From Sipunculus nudus (Eukaryota > Annelida > Sipuncula > Golfingiida > Sipunculidae): 64,000 bases of DNA. Below, in pieces: positions 35,356-48,650 of the stretch. Positions within the stretch are counted from its first letter, which is position 1, and each line of letters opens with the position of its first letter. A program made the position numbers and the translations under genes. A model generated the notes under the pieces. The model was not told the origin of the DNA. It was given only the letters and a program-made list of their open reading frames with translations, and did no database searches. The stretch covers positions 59,014,118 through 59,078,117 of the forward strand of contig CM049317.1 in the NCBI GenBank assembly GCA_026874595.1, in the 5' to 3' direction.

Positions 35356-36262
35356 CAGTAGAGCGCCGTTTTCCGAAAGCATGGGGGGACAAGCTTTTCT
35401 TTCGGAAAAACGAATTTTCGGAAATTCGGTCGAGGGTATAGGGCCGATTTCGTACGACAGTTAATGATTACCTTCACGCTATATTAATGAGGGAATACAG
35501 TGTTTCTTTCCGACCAACGTATTGTACGAACGGAACGTATCAAAATATCGGATTTATTGCAGAGTTTGATAGATAAAACCCATTTCATCCTGTTTTTAGG
35601 GATTCTTGTTCCTTTAACAGCCCGCAGGCGGCGCCAGTGCGGCACACGCATAACCTAGTCCGTTTTCTTTTCTTTGACTTCCATTTCTCTGGCAAGTGAC
35701 AGCAAGGCGATCGTGTTCGACTTGTTTTCTTCTTGACAGAAAATAATCCGAATAATGGCAAGTTTGAGTAAGTGACACAATTGCTCTCTCGGAATGAATT
35801 GTATGTCCAGGCCCGTTTGCTATGGCCTCGCATCTAAAACAAATTGAGCACAAGCGATGTGCGAATGATACCTCACCAATACTCTTGCGGGTAAACTACT
35901 AAGTCGTTTGGCCTGACATCCAAGCCAATGCCGACGAACTATGCTTGCTTGATTCAAACGAGATATGGTTGATCATACACAAGTGCTCTTGGATAAACTG
36001 GGGTATACGGAGCCTGGCCTTGCGCGACTAGCTGTAGTTATTACACCTTTGCCCCGGCCACAGCGTCGGCCCAGAACTAATTAATTAGGGTCACCACTCG
36101 GCATAACCACCTGACTGCAGGCCTTTGGGGCTCATAATTACAAAAATTCATTTCAGGTGTTAACATGCTTGAAAAATATTTCGGAAATACGAATAAATTT
36201 TCGGTTCCCCATTTTAAATTTCGGAATAACGAATTTTTGGCATTCGGAAATACAGCGCTCTA

Positions 36263-36265
<3 letters not shown>
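35356..36265. mobile_element. Pogo/Tigger-like non-autonomous DNA transposon
   Basis: The left end CAGTAGAGCGCCGTTTTCCG matches the inverted right end (CAGTAGAGCGCTGTATTTCC), flanked by TA on both sides (35354-35355, 36266-36267). CAGTA ends and TA duplication are typical of pogo/Tigger elements. The 910 bp interior has further ttcggaa repeats near both ends and no transposase. Confidence 0.8.

Positions 36266-36346
<81 letters not shown>
36266..36346. repeat. Compound (TA)n(GA)n microsatellite
   Basis: TA units from the transposon target site run into about 20 GA units. Confidence 0.95.
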
Positions 36347-36349
<3 letters not shown>

Positions 36350-36516
36350 GCCTCTCCTTACGGGCACCTCTGTATAAAGGGCACCTATTTACGGTAACTC
36401 ACGGGCATTCCCTTGAAAGTATGTCCAAAAATGTAAAACCTTCCTACTAAGGGCACCTCTCTATTGCGAGCAAAATGTCCGGTGTTGTCAATGTCCCTAA
36501 TTTTGAGGTCCTGCTG
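36350..36516. mobile_element. Decayed pogo-like MITE
   Basis: Contains spaced gggcacct units (cttacgggcacctctgta; ctaagggcacctctctatt), and its right end reads, inverted, CAGCAGGACCTC. This resembles pogo-type MITEs with CAGTAGGACC ends. The left end is degraded. Confidence 0.4.
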
Positions 36517-37972
36517 TATATACAAACAGTTCCAATTCAACGACATTCGGAGGGAAACAATATCTTTACCCACAATACCTGTACAGCAGAGCCGTACTTG
36601 TATGAGTACGATTAGGCAATACAAGTACGATTCAGCACATGACCGACTCCCTCTCTGGGGTATGAATTGTTATGTTGTCAAGCACTGACGCTCAGCTAGG
36701 TAACACACATCTGAGCCATAGACCATAAATGGTTAAGTGTTTTTGTTGCTGTAACTGTAGTTTTACCTTTTGGTTCAGCTCTGATATCCTTTCAAACACG
36801 TCATTAAAACGCAAAGCATTCTCAGTTTGTGGCACTGTTTGTATGAGACTCGTCTCTGCGCCATATAATGTTGGTCGACACTGACCGGCCGCGTGATCAG
36901 AAAGTCAACCTGGGTAGTTCACTAAGTTCGGCAGTGATGTTAGGAGCAGATGAAATATCCCAAGCAAAGTGAACGAAATCTTGACCTCGACCTCCAGCCG
37001 GTCGAACATATAAATGACCTCATATGTAATATATATCATCACATTTAAGTATACCCTCAATACCTGATATCGGCATACTCGACATCGCACGTGATAAATA
37101 ATTCCCTGTGTCTTGTACGAGCCACCCTACCTACGTGTATACCATTTAGAAATTAACAATTGTAACACATATTATTTCAATACAAAATTAAGATAAGTCA
37201 AAGGATACTCACGACAGCCATTGTGATTTGTTATTTGCCACGGAACCTATGTTTACATTTGACTTATCACTCAACAGAGTTGATTTTTACTTGAGATGAG
37301 CACACACTCAGAGTGGGATTTACAGAGATTATCTGTACTTGAGATGAGCATCATTATGGAGGTTGCGTAATCGTATTAGCATGAGGATTTTATAATATGA
37401 CGGGAACAGAGGCGGGACCTCATGTGACTGGCTGGTGCAAAGTGTGACGCCTCAGACAAATTGAGAAATGACTTGATGGGATCTAGAATTTATTCGCACA
37501 AGTGCTTTGCCTGTGGCTGAGGTCGTGCATTGCTAAGTTGACAGTGCTAATAAATGTGCCAATAACTTCTCAACAAATCACACCTCATGTTTTTTTTTTT
37601 GGAAAAGTAAATAGAAAAAAAAATGTATTTCTTTGGGAATTAGGTTTAGGTTTAGTGCAAAATACATATCATTCATTTTTTATAGGCAAATTTGTAATAT
37701 GATAACATTATGAGATTTGGATTTGCTTGACCTCGAGAAAGTAACAACATAGGACGTCCGGGTCAAAGATAACACAGTATTGTCTCCTGAAAGTTCCCTC
37801 TAACAGATGATTATGTTGTGAATGCGCTCTAGATTTGCTCTTGAAACTATATGAAAATTATCGTAAAAATTATAAGATAATAACATAAAAGATTAATAAC
37901 ATTTTAAAATAAATATTATCTATACATTATCTTTTTTTTTATATTAGAAGTTTATATATATTAATAACACAG

Positions 37973-38228
37973 GGAAATGCTGCGTAAGGGATCGTCTCAG
38001 CCATGGCAGGATATCATATAGCAGTTGGCGGGTATCCAGAAGTAAGATGCCGAGCCTCTGCTTGAGTACTTCCGGCCGCTGACAAGATGGCTGGAGGAGC
38101 AGAACAGGGGTCAAAAAGTCACGTGGCAGGAGCAGTGTCCTGATGGGTCATTCAATGCAACCTCGACAGCATCATCCATGGACAAAATTCATATTTGGAT
38201 CTTAAAAATATTACTCTGTTGGTTAACA
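37973..38228 (+). pseudogene. Broken copy of ACE terminal exon (unit C)
   Basis: Matches the ACE terminal exon over its length ([30 protein letters not shown]), but has a TAG after QDII and another TAA/TAG-type break in the next segment. No neighbouring ACE exons, so not translated as ACE. Confidence 0.85.
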
Positions 38229-40554
38229 TGATCCTTTTTATATAACAATCTAATCCCATACAGTAAAGCCTTAGCTATCCGAACGTTAAATATTAACGTT
38301 TAAAATTAAAATAGGATTTATAACGTGTTTTTCTTATGTTATTTAATTCAAAAGTTTAATTAATTATGTGGAGGCAATTAAAGGATTTGAGACAAGATAA
38401 TCTTTTCATGGGAAGTCAAAGCCTTTGTTTGCATTGAGTTACTGGGTCTATCTTAGTTTATGATTACCTTTAAAAACCATGGGGAAAAATATGTCAATAT
38501 GTTGCCTCCCTTAAAGAAACGATGAAGGATTTCAAAATATGCAGTATTTAAAATTATATGACCTTTTCGCGACCTCTATCAAACAATTTCCAAACTGATA
38601 TCGCTTTAGGAGTATTTATGTTAACAAAACTTAATGTTTTCTGCTTCAAAATCACTTCACAGTAAAAACTTGTAAAATAAGGATTTTGTCTACCTTTAAA
38701 TTCTTTGATACTAGAAAATTAACCGTTCTTATGTTGGGACAATTCCGCTTGATTTCATGGAAGGACGGGTTTTCCATGGGCTGAGTTGACATAGGCCGAG
38801 TTCAATGTCGTTGTTTCTCATTATAGGTGCTGGGAAATAATGTCACATTACTCAGCGTACATATGGCAAAATATAGAAAATTACTCCCTGAGGAAACATG
38901 TGGTATGTTTCGCGACAGACCAAGACCTAAAATCTGGTATTTCAGAGGTGTTGCCACAGTGGAGTTGCGCGATAACGTTTGAGAGCCACCACCCGTCAGG
39001 GCTGTAATAATGGTCTTTGTGAAGGTATTTTGCATTCTACTCGTAACTTTTATCATGTACTTTTTTTGTTTTTTTTCATTGTTAATACTTCACCAGTGCA
39101 GCGTTAACATTTTTTTAAGAATACAGTTAAACCCTGAATATGTAGACTTGTATATCAGCTCTTGAACATAAACTGGAGGGTTTTCAGAAAGCTGACACAC
39201 GCTTACGCATGACAGATGAGATACACAAATCACAAGGAAGCATCGATAAAACATAAAAAAAAAACTTGACCAAAAACACAAAACTCGACTTACCACATCT
39301 GCTTACATTAGTCCAAATTCACGATGACATCGAATCATAATGTATTCAAAGGTCGCCCTGAGATATAGGGAAAATAATGCGATGTTTTGGTTACATCTTG
39401 ATTCACGTCCACGTTTATTCTAACTAAGACCATCGCATATTATTACAATCATAATTGTGAAATCTGTGATATATAACTAAATCTCCGTCTATTTGCTGGT
39501 CAGTTTCAAAATTTTGTTGAATGCCTTCCTGTATCGACTTCCCCTACAGATCAGTAAAACTGGATTAAAAATGAATTCATTAGCTTTATGCCACACGTCG
39601 TACCCACGATGATTAAACCGTGGTTTCCGCCATTTGCAATTTAATCTATACATACTGTAAGTACCACCGTGATCTGACAGCAGATGAAAGTAAAAGTGCA
39701 GAACATTTGCATCATAGTCTTGACACACTTCAAACGACTTCTGGCGCCCCCTACGGGCGGTGTCTGGGACCAGGCTTGGGTCATGTGACGGCGCTCTTGT
39801 TGCAGAATTCTGTTCTTTTGATAATGAACCACGGAGAATAAACGGGCATTTCAAATAACTATCACAAGCAAAACTGAAAAAGCCTATCAATGCAAAGATC
39901 ACGACAACGAACCATTACTGAACCAACTGATATTCGCTTGAACTGAAATACTATTTTGCACCTCTGACGACTCTCTTCAGGCCTGACTTAAAATCTGATG
40001 CTGCAATCCAACGATTAACATCATGACGTCACATCATACATTCTACAAATTAGGACACGTCTCTGACCGAAGTCGGGTGTGCAGATATCGACATACAACA
40101 TAGTGGTAAAGGGGATTCCCTTAACCATTATGAAATAAAAAGTTCAATATGTATTTGTTCAAATGACTGGTGAAAATCATACAGACTCCGTCCATCAAGG
40201 AGTCTGAAATTTCAATCAAAAATAATTTGTCCACATTTTCATTAGTGTTTACAAGATTTAATGCTAGTCATTAAATGTTTTCATTTTCTTCAATGTTCTA
40301 CTAACAATGGTCGAGCGATGTATGCTTTGCCTAAAAAATATAATCAATAATTGCACTCCGTATATTTACTGTGCATAATATAGAAATATGTGCCATATCT
40401 AGATAAATTACAATCGAACGTTTTCCATCCCAAGGCTATTGGTCAGTTTGCTAAAAGATTTTATATCTTGGAGTAATCATTGAAAAAGTACTCATAAAAA
40501 AATAAATTTACTTTGTTATATATCGCTTAATGTAGCTAGAAAGAGAAAAAATAG

Positions 40555-40599
<45 letters not shown>

Positions 40600-42004
40600 G
40601 TGTGAAGATATAGGCTGAGATATTGGCTTAAATCGCCCATTTTACTTAAGTTAACCGCACACTTAACTGATAGGCCAGGCTAAGACCGGACTTTGAATCT
40701 GGTCTGGTATGGTTTGGTACTTCTAGGACCATATTGCCTGGTCCTGGTCTGCTCCGGGATGGGGCGGTCAGAAGACGTTAAGCCTTAAGGCAAATAAGCC
40801 ATAGGCTGATCCCGACTGCGGGGAAGGGGGTATAGGGCCAGGGCGTGTGTCCTCTCATGTGTTCCTCCTGTGTTGACTGCGCTCAGTAATATGGGAAAAG
40901 GGTTGAACCATGATATACAGCAAGGTGAATCAGTCTATCCCCCCCCCCCCAAAAAAAACCCAGAAAAAACATCCAGTTTCATTCAAATTCAAAACCACTT
41001 GTGGAATATCAGGTGCTAAACTAATTTGTTGGTAGGGGAGGAGCACGACCAGCATACAGTATGCAACTATCTAACCTGAGCTTTATTTGAACTTGGCCGG
41101 CCTGTTCACTCTCATCACAGTTATTTAACTTGTTATTGGAGGACTCGGTAATACAACAAGGACCTAAATGAAAAACCAGAAATATTCTGTTTCACAAGGA
41201 AAATTCTTGAAATTCATTTCAGTTGCAAGACCATATCAACTAAGACATCTTATATGATATATGGACTTCTAACATAACTATCCTGCAATACTGAACAGTT
41301 CACATATTTAACAGGAGTACGGTAAGGCATAAATCTCCTGAAATTTTAGCATTGTCCAATTTTGTAATGGCTGCTCAGTGCTGGAACTGCTATGTTGAGA
41401 TTTAACATATACATCTATTTTAAAGAAAAGCTGGACGGAATCAGACATGTACACGTTATGATTATTTGATGATATTATTAATGTGTGTGAACTGGTCCTA
41501 AGGCATCAGTTTCTGGAAAGCAATGAAACACTAGATGTAAGCGGACGATAGTCCTCAGGGGGCCCCGCAGAGTGCATTAGCTAGTGTATAATGAAACTTA
41601 TATAGTAAATCAATCCTGTCTAAAAGGATATATTTTTTTGCATAAAAATCACTAATTGTGCTCTTGCAGCCATATTGAAGTGTTGGCTGGTCGGAAAATT
41701 GAAAGAGACGGAGCCCTCCTTGCATTTAGCATCAATTATCCCTGTGAATTGCAGAAAGATGAAACATAATCTCTGTTGGATATCGCATGCGAAAATAAAT
41801 CACCGATTGTGCTCTAGCAGCCATACTATTTTTTTTTTAATTAGGACATTATTCAGTCATATATAACTTATATGAATTCAACCGGTTTTAAAAAGAAAAC
41901 TACTGGGTTTAAGTCTTAAAGATGTCCGAAAAAAAAAAACTTTTTAAGGATAATATAGATTTGTTATATTGATAATGCAAAATAATATACAATAAATACT
42001 TCGT
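38229..42004. other. Non-coding part of unit C
   Basis: No gene recognised. 38260-40070 matches 10020-11815 of unit A, and 40070-41530 matches 31490-33220 of unit B. A (TA)n run lies at about 40559-40596. Confidence 0.6.
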
Positions 42005-42787
42005 TTACAGTTTAGCGTTTGGTATGTCATCAATTGGCTGAAATATAAAGTTACCATAGAACACGGAAGTGCCTATTTTTGCTATGGAACAATGAACCGA
42101 GTCAGGTTGACCTTCTGTCTGCCAGACACGCGTCACAAGTTCATCCCCGGCTAGTGTTTCTTGCAGGTACACGACATGCATCTCCTTGACGTGACGACCC
42201 CCCAAATCACCGGGAAACCCAATCAAAGCTCCCTGTGCGCTGGAAAACTGATGCGGCGTCCAGGGCCTTCATTATGTAACCAGATTGGTTCATATGGAAA
42301 AGGACATCCAAGTCACTGTATTCCATCCTCGAGCTGTAGGTGAACGCAGCATCCGGGGGCCTCTGTGGTTCATGCTTCATATTCGGGTCAATACCAGGGG
42401 GCGCTGTGTGCTCTAGACCATTAAACTCGACTGTGAACCATTTCGGCAAAGGTTCTAATGACCTTGAGGTCAATCCGGCTGTTACAAAGGTCAACATACT
42501 TTGCCACAGTGTTTCACCTGTTCTGGCTAATTTCGTTTCCTCACTTAATTTAACTGATGAATTTCCAACTTTGATTATCTTCGATGTGTACTCAAGGGGT
42601 TCGGAAAACAAGGGTCTTTCGTAAAAACGTTGTTTAATTAAGACAGAGGTTGACTTAACGAACAAGAGGTACTTTTTAATGAGCTCTTGATATCGGAAGA
42701 ATACATTTCTTTGACCCATACGAGGAATCCATGATGAGATTCTAGATGTCTCCGCCATCTTCAATAATTTCCATGGCGTAACATTTG
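42005..42787 (-). pseudogene. Double-hotdog gene C, exon 2, frameshifted
   Basis: Third copy, still very close to B. The frame is open from the acceptor (42787) through YSDLDVLFHMNQSGYIMKAL, then breaks near 42240-42250, where one extra base turns ggcaactg into ggaaaactg. The rest (GFPGDLGGRHVKEMHVVYLQ to PNAKL) follows in the other frame. If the extra base is real, the second hotdog domain is lost. Confidence 0.82.
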
Positions 42788-42863
42788 CTAAAACAGAAAG
42801 ACAAAATTAATCAAATATAATCAAATTAACACGTATTCTCTTCTTTTAAATACTGATAAAATA

Positions 42864-43268
42864 AACGGAGTGCTTCGTGCGAAGGGGGTCTGACTTCCGG
42901 TGAAACATAGAAATGCAGCCTCCGGGCGGAAACCCCTTGCATTATTTTCCGCGAAAATTTTTGCGTGAACTTGGCTATTGGCGGCCATTTTGATAGGAGC
43001 GACGGGGACTCGTCTCGCACAGCGTTAGTAAGGTCATGTCTGCAAGGCTTTTCCCGTTAATCTTATTAATGACCGCCGTGGGGTTAATCCCTCTGTCCAA
43101 ATAACCGGGCATAATCAGCCACAATCCTAGACCCCAGTCGCACGAAGCAAGTCCACTGGTGCGACCGGGTTTTGTGGCACCCCGGTTGCACTAGTGCACT
43201 AAAGCGTAACTGGTCACGTTTGGGGGGGGGGGGGGGGGGGGATCGCGGGAAGAGGCCTTGTACAAATG
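42864..43268. mobile_element. Insertion private to unit C
   Basis: Lies in the hotdog intron, between sequence that is continuous in B (actgataaaataaa and caaacttcaaaat-like text). It is GC-richer than its surroundings and holds a run of about 21 G at 43221-43241. Class unknown. Repeated tgtacaaa at its right edge could be part of a target duplication. Confidence 0.45.
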
Positions 43269-43469
43269 TGTACAAACTTCAAAATATCATGAGGTCGTGG
43301 TTCTCTTCAGTAGTATTGCAAAGGGTAATTAGAATGTATTAGAAAACAGATTCCAAACTTAAAAAAAAAAATCTACACAGAAATCCTTTTAACGCACGTT
43401 AATTAAAGGAATAACTTGAATGTGAAACATGTATTAAACAATGCACATAAAATACGCCCAGTGACTCAC

Positions 43470-43563
43470 AGTGTCTATCCCTGTCCATGAACTGAAATCC
43501 CGGATGTGTGACCTTGGCCCACGAGAGGTCATCGCTCACTCTCACTGTGACGCCAGAAAACAT
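43470..43563 (-). pseudogene. Double-hotdog gene C, exon 1
   Basis: 94 bases, MFSGVTVRVSDDLSWAKVTH then PGFQFMDRDRH, with an intact gtgagt donor. The exon itself is undamaged but belongs to the frameshifted copy C. Confidence 0.7.
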
Positions 43564-43948
43564 GCTGAAATAAACATGTTTTATTTTTTTGTATTTGAAA
43601 ATGTGTGTCTGTGACAAGAAATATGATATATATATATATGTATATATGTATGTATAGATATGTATATGTATGTATATATAGCGGTATGTAGATATTTCGA
43701 AAACATAGTCGAACACAGATAAAGTCGTTATGTCCTTGACCTTTACGATTACATAATAAATTAGATAAAACACAAAATACCTTCATGAGTTGGTAAAACT
43801 ACAAGCCGACTCAGAGTAAGATTTGTTCGTTTAGGTGGGTTCGAAGCAAGCATGTATGCTCGAGTATTCATGTACTACTATACCTGTTATATAAAGTATT
43901 GGGGGTCAGGTAATTCTAGTATACGTACCATTAGTATATGTAACGGGT

Positions 43949-44353
43949 GAAAAAGATACCAGGCCCGAATGTGGGTTCGAACCCGTAACCTGTGACACAT
44001 AAGTCAGATGTTCTACCGCTTAGCTAATAAAGCAAGCTTCTTCACTAGCAAGGCCAGTAGGAACGCTTTTGTGTGTCCGGTTACATTCACCCCCTCTCCG
44101 AGGACGTTCAGTCCCCAGAACGTGGGAATCTACCCGGGGGTCACACACATGAACTGGGTGGAGCATTATGCCACGACACCAACTCCCCGGATCCAACCGC
44201 TGCCACCATTTTTAATGGTGACAATAGATACCAGGCCCGAATGTGGGTTCGAACCCGTAACCAGTGACACATAAGTCAGATGTTCTACGGCTTAGCTAAT
44301 AAAGCAAGCTTCAGTAGCAAGGCCAGTAGGAACGCTTTTGTGTGTCCGGTGAC
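43949..44353 (-). mobile_element. Two tRNA-derived SINE-like units
   Basis: Two near-identical stretches of about 125 bases (starting at 43956 and 44227). On the minus strand each has TAGCTAAGC(C/G)GTAGAAC (A box-like) and GGTTCGAACCC (B box), then a shared tail (aacgcttttgtgtgtccgg on the plus strand). No cloverleaf acceptor stem is seen. The spacer between them is unrelated unique sequence. Confidence 0.6.
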
Positions 44354-44359
44354 ATATAT

Positions 44360-45064
44360 ATATATATTTCAGTTGGATAGTCTCTGAATACGATATGTAC
44401 AAATATTTTTACTGTTATTTTTGGCGCTGTGCTCGTGGCAAAAAAAAAAATCATACCCCGGTATGTTTTCATTGAAGACCTGCATGGTCTGCATTGCAAA
44501 CCGGAATGAGACGCGGAGGCATAAAGAGTTTCGTTGATATTTGATTGGTTTCTATCGTTGGATGAATAAAGAATAGGTTGATCTGAGGAACACATGAAAG
44601 ATTAATTAAATGTACGTTGCAAGGAAACTGTTCCTGAAGAAAGAAACAGAAATATGCATACATCGCAAGTAGCAGAAGCGGACCCAACGGGACTCCATGC
44701 AGAGGGTCCGTATCCCATTTTCAGCCACCGCAACCTATTTCCATCGTATCAGACAAATTTTGAGGCCTGAACCGAATTCCTTTTATAAGTTTTAGATACA
44801 TGCTCTCTTCAATGCATTTATTCATATTTTGGCCCGAGTAAAAACCCGATCTCCATTTCCAAGATGGGTCTAAACTGACTGGACCGTCTCATATTAGTAG
44901 TAATCAACATAAGCCATGCCATGCCTGATGATATGACATCGGCATGCCTCTTACTTCTCCATTACATGAATCCTAAACATCATTACGTCCGTCCGTATAC
45001 ACCCATAACCTCGTCCATGTAGGCCGGATTCTATACTCTCTCCCTTATTTGGTCTATTTAGTAT
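44360..45064. other. No feature recognised
   Basis: Unique-looking sequence between the SINE-like pair and unit D. Short ORFs here show no family resemblance. Confidence 0.5.
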
Positions 45065-46021
45065 CCCCAGTGCCCCTTAAGGAGGAAAACGATTTCTTTA
45101 CCCACAATACCTGAACAGCAGAGCCGTACTTGTATGAGTACGATTTGGAAATACAAGTACGATTCGGCCCATGATCGACTCCCTCTTTGTATATGAATTG
45201 CTAAGTAGTCAAGAACTGACGCTAAGGGTCACGCACATCTGAGCCATAGACAATAAATGGTTGTGTTTTTGTTCTTGTAAATGAAGTTTTACCTTTATTG
45301 AATGGTTGGTTCAGCTTCGATATCCTTCCAAACACGTCATTTAAAAGCAAAGCATTCTCAGTTTGTGTCACTCTTTGTATGAGACTCGTCTGTACGCCAT
45401 ATAATGTTGGTCCACACTGATTGGCCGCGTGATCATAAAGTCAACCTGTGTAGTTCACTAAGTTCGGCAGTGATAATGTTAGGAGCAGATACAATATTCT
45501 AAGCATAGTGAATGACGTCTGAACATCGACCTCCACCCAGTCGTTTAGGTATTGTGTTATCAGGGTACGCAAGTGACACAGACAAAATATTCATCACCAC
45601 GTTTAATTATACTCTCCACTATACCGTAATACATGCATTCTCGATGTCGCACACAATGTGTCCCATACAAGCCACCCCACCTAACTGCATAGGTCACCAA
45701 TTAGGAATAAACAATTATAACACAAATTATTTCAATTCAAATTTCAGATGAGTAAAAGGATAATCACGACCCTCACAGCCCCTGTATTGAGTAATTTGCC
45801 ATTGAATCTATATTCACCATTTGGTCATTTTCACTTTTCAGTGTGCTTACATTGCCATACAGACGTGGTCACTGCTAGGGCTGGGTGTCGCCTACGAATT
45901 ACGTTTGCAATATATGGCGATATGTGGTAGCGTATCGCGATACGTAGGCCTATTGCGATAATTTTCATTGTGTAAAATCTATAGGAAACGAAAGTGTTTT
46001 CTATAATATATTTATAAACTT

Positions 46022-46052
<31 letters not shown>

Positions 46053-47089
46053 AATTATTTGTCATATGTTGAATACAGTTTCTTTTGGCTTCCAATGTGT
46101 ATATTAGAGAATTCTGGACTGTGGTTTAGCACTTATAATATATATAAGAGATGTAGGTGGTGTGCACAATCAAAGCCGTTCACCAAATTACATGTCTGCT
46201 GTTCTTTAACAATAGTAATATTAACTTGACACTTGGTTTTAGTACAGTGAAGGCCTATCAGATGTCAGGAGAGTATTAATGAATGGTAAATTATTATGAC
46301 CGTCTTCAGTTCTTCTCTTTTTTGTTGTATGGAAATATTTCTCGAATACCAATAAGTCTTTAAGTCGGGAAAAAAACAGGTGGGCAGGGGTGCTGGAACG
46401 GACTATAGTTAAGACCACAAATCAATGTTGCACTTTATCATAGAATCGCTACTTTACTAAGTGAAAAAAAAAAACTAGGAAATAAGTGGAGGTGGCAGAT
46501 CGATAATTAATAACCAACTGCTGCTTAATCAATTGCCCTCCACACAACCCTGTATACGATACCACTCCTGCTTAATCATTTATATCAAGATTTCATGTCA
46601 TCATACTAAGGGAAACTACCTTTAATGATATATGCATCATTTTTATGCATTTTTTATATTCTTGAAATACAGAAACAGTTTTTGACTGCTAAGATCTGTG
46701 GTGACCCAATATTTTTTGTGGGTGATAATTTATCATATTATATACATGATACATGGGCCAAACAAAGTAAAATAAGAAATCATTTCCAGTTTTTGTAAAT
46801 TTTATTTTATTCACGCAGAGGAGTGATGTATTCTGGTCATTTCCGCCAGGTATTTATTTAATTATATATGACTTTTGAAAATATATTTTTCTGTTTTCAT
46901 AATAAAATTTATTTTATTCATTAAAAAATGATGTTGATGGTTTTTCTTCAGTACATCATAGAAGCCAATTGACCACCGTCTTTTTTTACTGGTCATATCT
47001 TACCAAAATGCATGGTGACCACCGTTGATGAGTTTGATTTCCAACAAGAATCAATCTTAAGCACAAAGTATAAATGTTTCAGTTGATTA

Positions 47090-47302
47090 TCAGTTCCAGT
47101 AATGATAGTGGCACTTTCCTTTAATACCAGGGGGTGCTGCCTGTTCTAATTTCTTAAACTCGTCAACGAACCATTTCGGCAAAGATTCTAATGATCTGTA
47201 GGTCACTTCGGCCACTAAGATTGTGTAAACGCATTCCAATATGGGTTCTCCCGTTCGGGCTAATTTCGTTTCTTCGTACAATAATATTGGTGATATTCCC
47301 AC
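47090..47302 (-). pseudogene. Hotdog gene relic D, part of exon 2
   Basis: Encodes YEETKLARTGEPILECV, then LESLPKWFVDEFKKLEQAAP, clearly related to the first hotdog half of genes A-C but more diverged. Flanking parts are lost. Confidence 0.8.
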
Positions 47303-47523
47303 AAAAAAGGTACAAATCTAAAAAGCAAAAACTTATTAAAAAATTGCTATTTATATTTTATAGGATGTTAAATGTTTCCTGTTTTAAAATAAAAATAATA
47401 ATCATTTATTTTGACGGCATATTTAATGAGTCATGGATATAATGTAAGTTCTATATTATGCATTAAATGGCATCTTTAAATCATTTGAATATTTAGAATA
47501 TTTACTATTTCTGTTCTAGTCCA

Positions 47524-47599
47524 TGAATTGGAATCCCGGTTGATTGACTGTATCCGAAGAAAGGTCATTACTTATTCTCACTCTGACATCCCGAAACAT
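47524..47599 (-). pseudogene. Hotdog gene relic D, exon 1
   Basis: Minus-strand MFRDVRVRISNDLSSDTVNQ then PGFQFMD, followed by a stop. It lies at the expected place upstream of the exon 2 relic and keeps the tttatttcag string before its ATG. Confidence 0.75.
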
Positions 47600-47600
47600 G

Positions 47601-48650
47601 CTGAAATAAAGTTAAAAGGTGCGATTAAGATTCCCAACACTACCTTTTGGCCCGGTAATTTTAGCTGTTCATGTATTGATACATATTTCTATTTGAAAAA
47701 AAGCACCCTCATTTAGCTGTTTCAAGGGTCTCGTAAAACACATAAGGAGAGACCAGTAATTATACTAATAAACGGAATAGAAGGTAGAATAATGTAAAAA
47801 AAAAAAAAACAGGAAATGCCTATATGCGACTAGCCATGACTACACGACACTCAGGCCTTTTAAAATAAGCTGATAGCCGCCTGCGAGTCATGATACAAGC
47901 CATAATATAACACCCATTCTAAGGGTCGAATCAAAATATTTGTTGGTGGTAATATGTGACATCAGAGGCTTATATGGTCATGTTATATTTGCTAAATAAT
48001 AAAGAAAAATGTGTTACACAAAATTAATCACATTTATTAATCTCTTTTCTTCTTTATTGCACCGATTCACACGAAGCCCTCAAGGCGTCAAGACGGACGC
48101 GGAGTCAAACTTTCAGGTGAATCCAGCCTCGTTATTATTAACTGCTGCATGAATACACGAAAGTCAATCGTTAATATAATATTTATTATTTTTCCAACAT
48201 AATGTAATATTATGTCTTACCTCGGGAAAATTACAGATCGACAACCAGATGAAAATGAAAATGTGCTGATAGAAATGGCGTGCACATTTGCATATACTAG
48301 AATGGATGCGAACCCAATAGCTTGTACTGCCACCTCAACGTCTCCCGACTTCAGTGACTTAAAAATAGACGTTTGGGCAGCCGCTAATATTGGACGTACC
48401 AAATTGACATAACTTAAAATGAAAATGTGACAGGAAAGATACAGTTGAAAAACTTCCACACACTACACCCGCATTCACTAAGTAGTTTACCGCATACGTC
48501 TTACTGCCTAAATCTTTAAATGACAGCTCTGAGGGGTGGGGGTTGCAAAACCACTGTTTCAAGAAAACACATTTTTAGCATTTTATTAATCCTTAAAATC
48601 TAAAACTCTTCCTTGAATTGTTTGAGCATATTATTCCCTTTACGTACATT
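47601..48650. other. No gene recognised
   Basis: Non-coding, AT-rich. Overlapping ORFs on both strands at 48212-48460 have no recognisable similarity and no splice context. Confidence 0.45.

Larger units (their letters stand above)
36541..43940. repeat. Segmental duplication unit C
   Basis: Same block order as unit B. Compared with A and B it carries a private insertion of about 400 bp in the hotdog intron (42864-43268). Confidence 0.85.
45065..47600. repeat. Segmental duplication unit D (decayed)
   Basis: 45065-45840 matches the leader of units B and C. 47090-47600 holds hotdog-gene relics in the same orientation. The ACE-exon copy is missing, and 45870-46080 (gctgggtgtcgcc, ATT microsatellite) looks like intervening repeat DNA. 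Confidence 0.7.

Noticed and set aside
48212-48459. Overlapping ORFs on both strands as an exon
   Set aside because: No recognisable family, no clear splice sites and no neighbouring exons.
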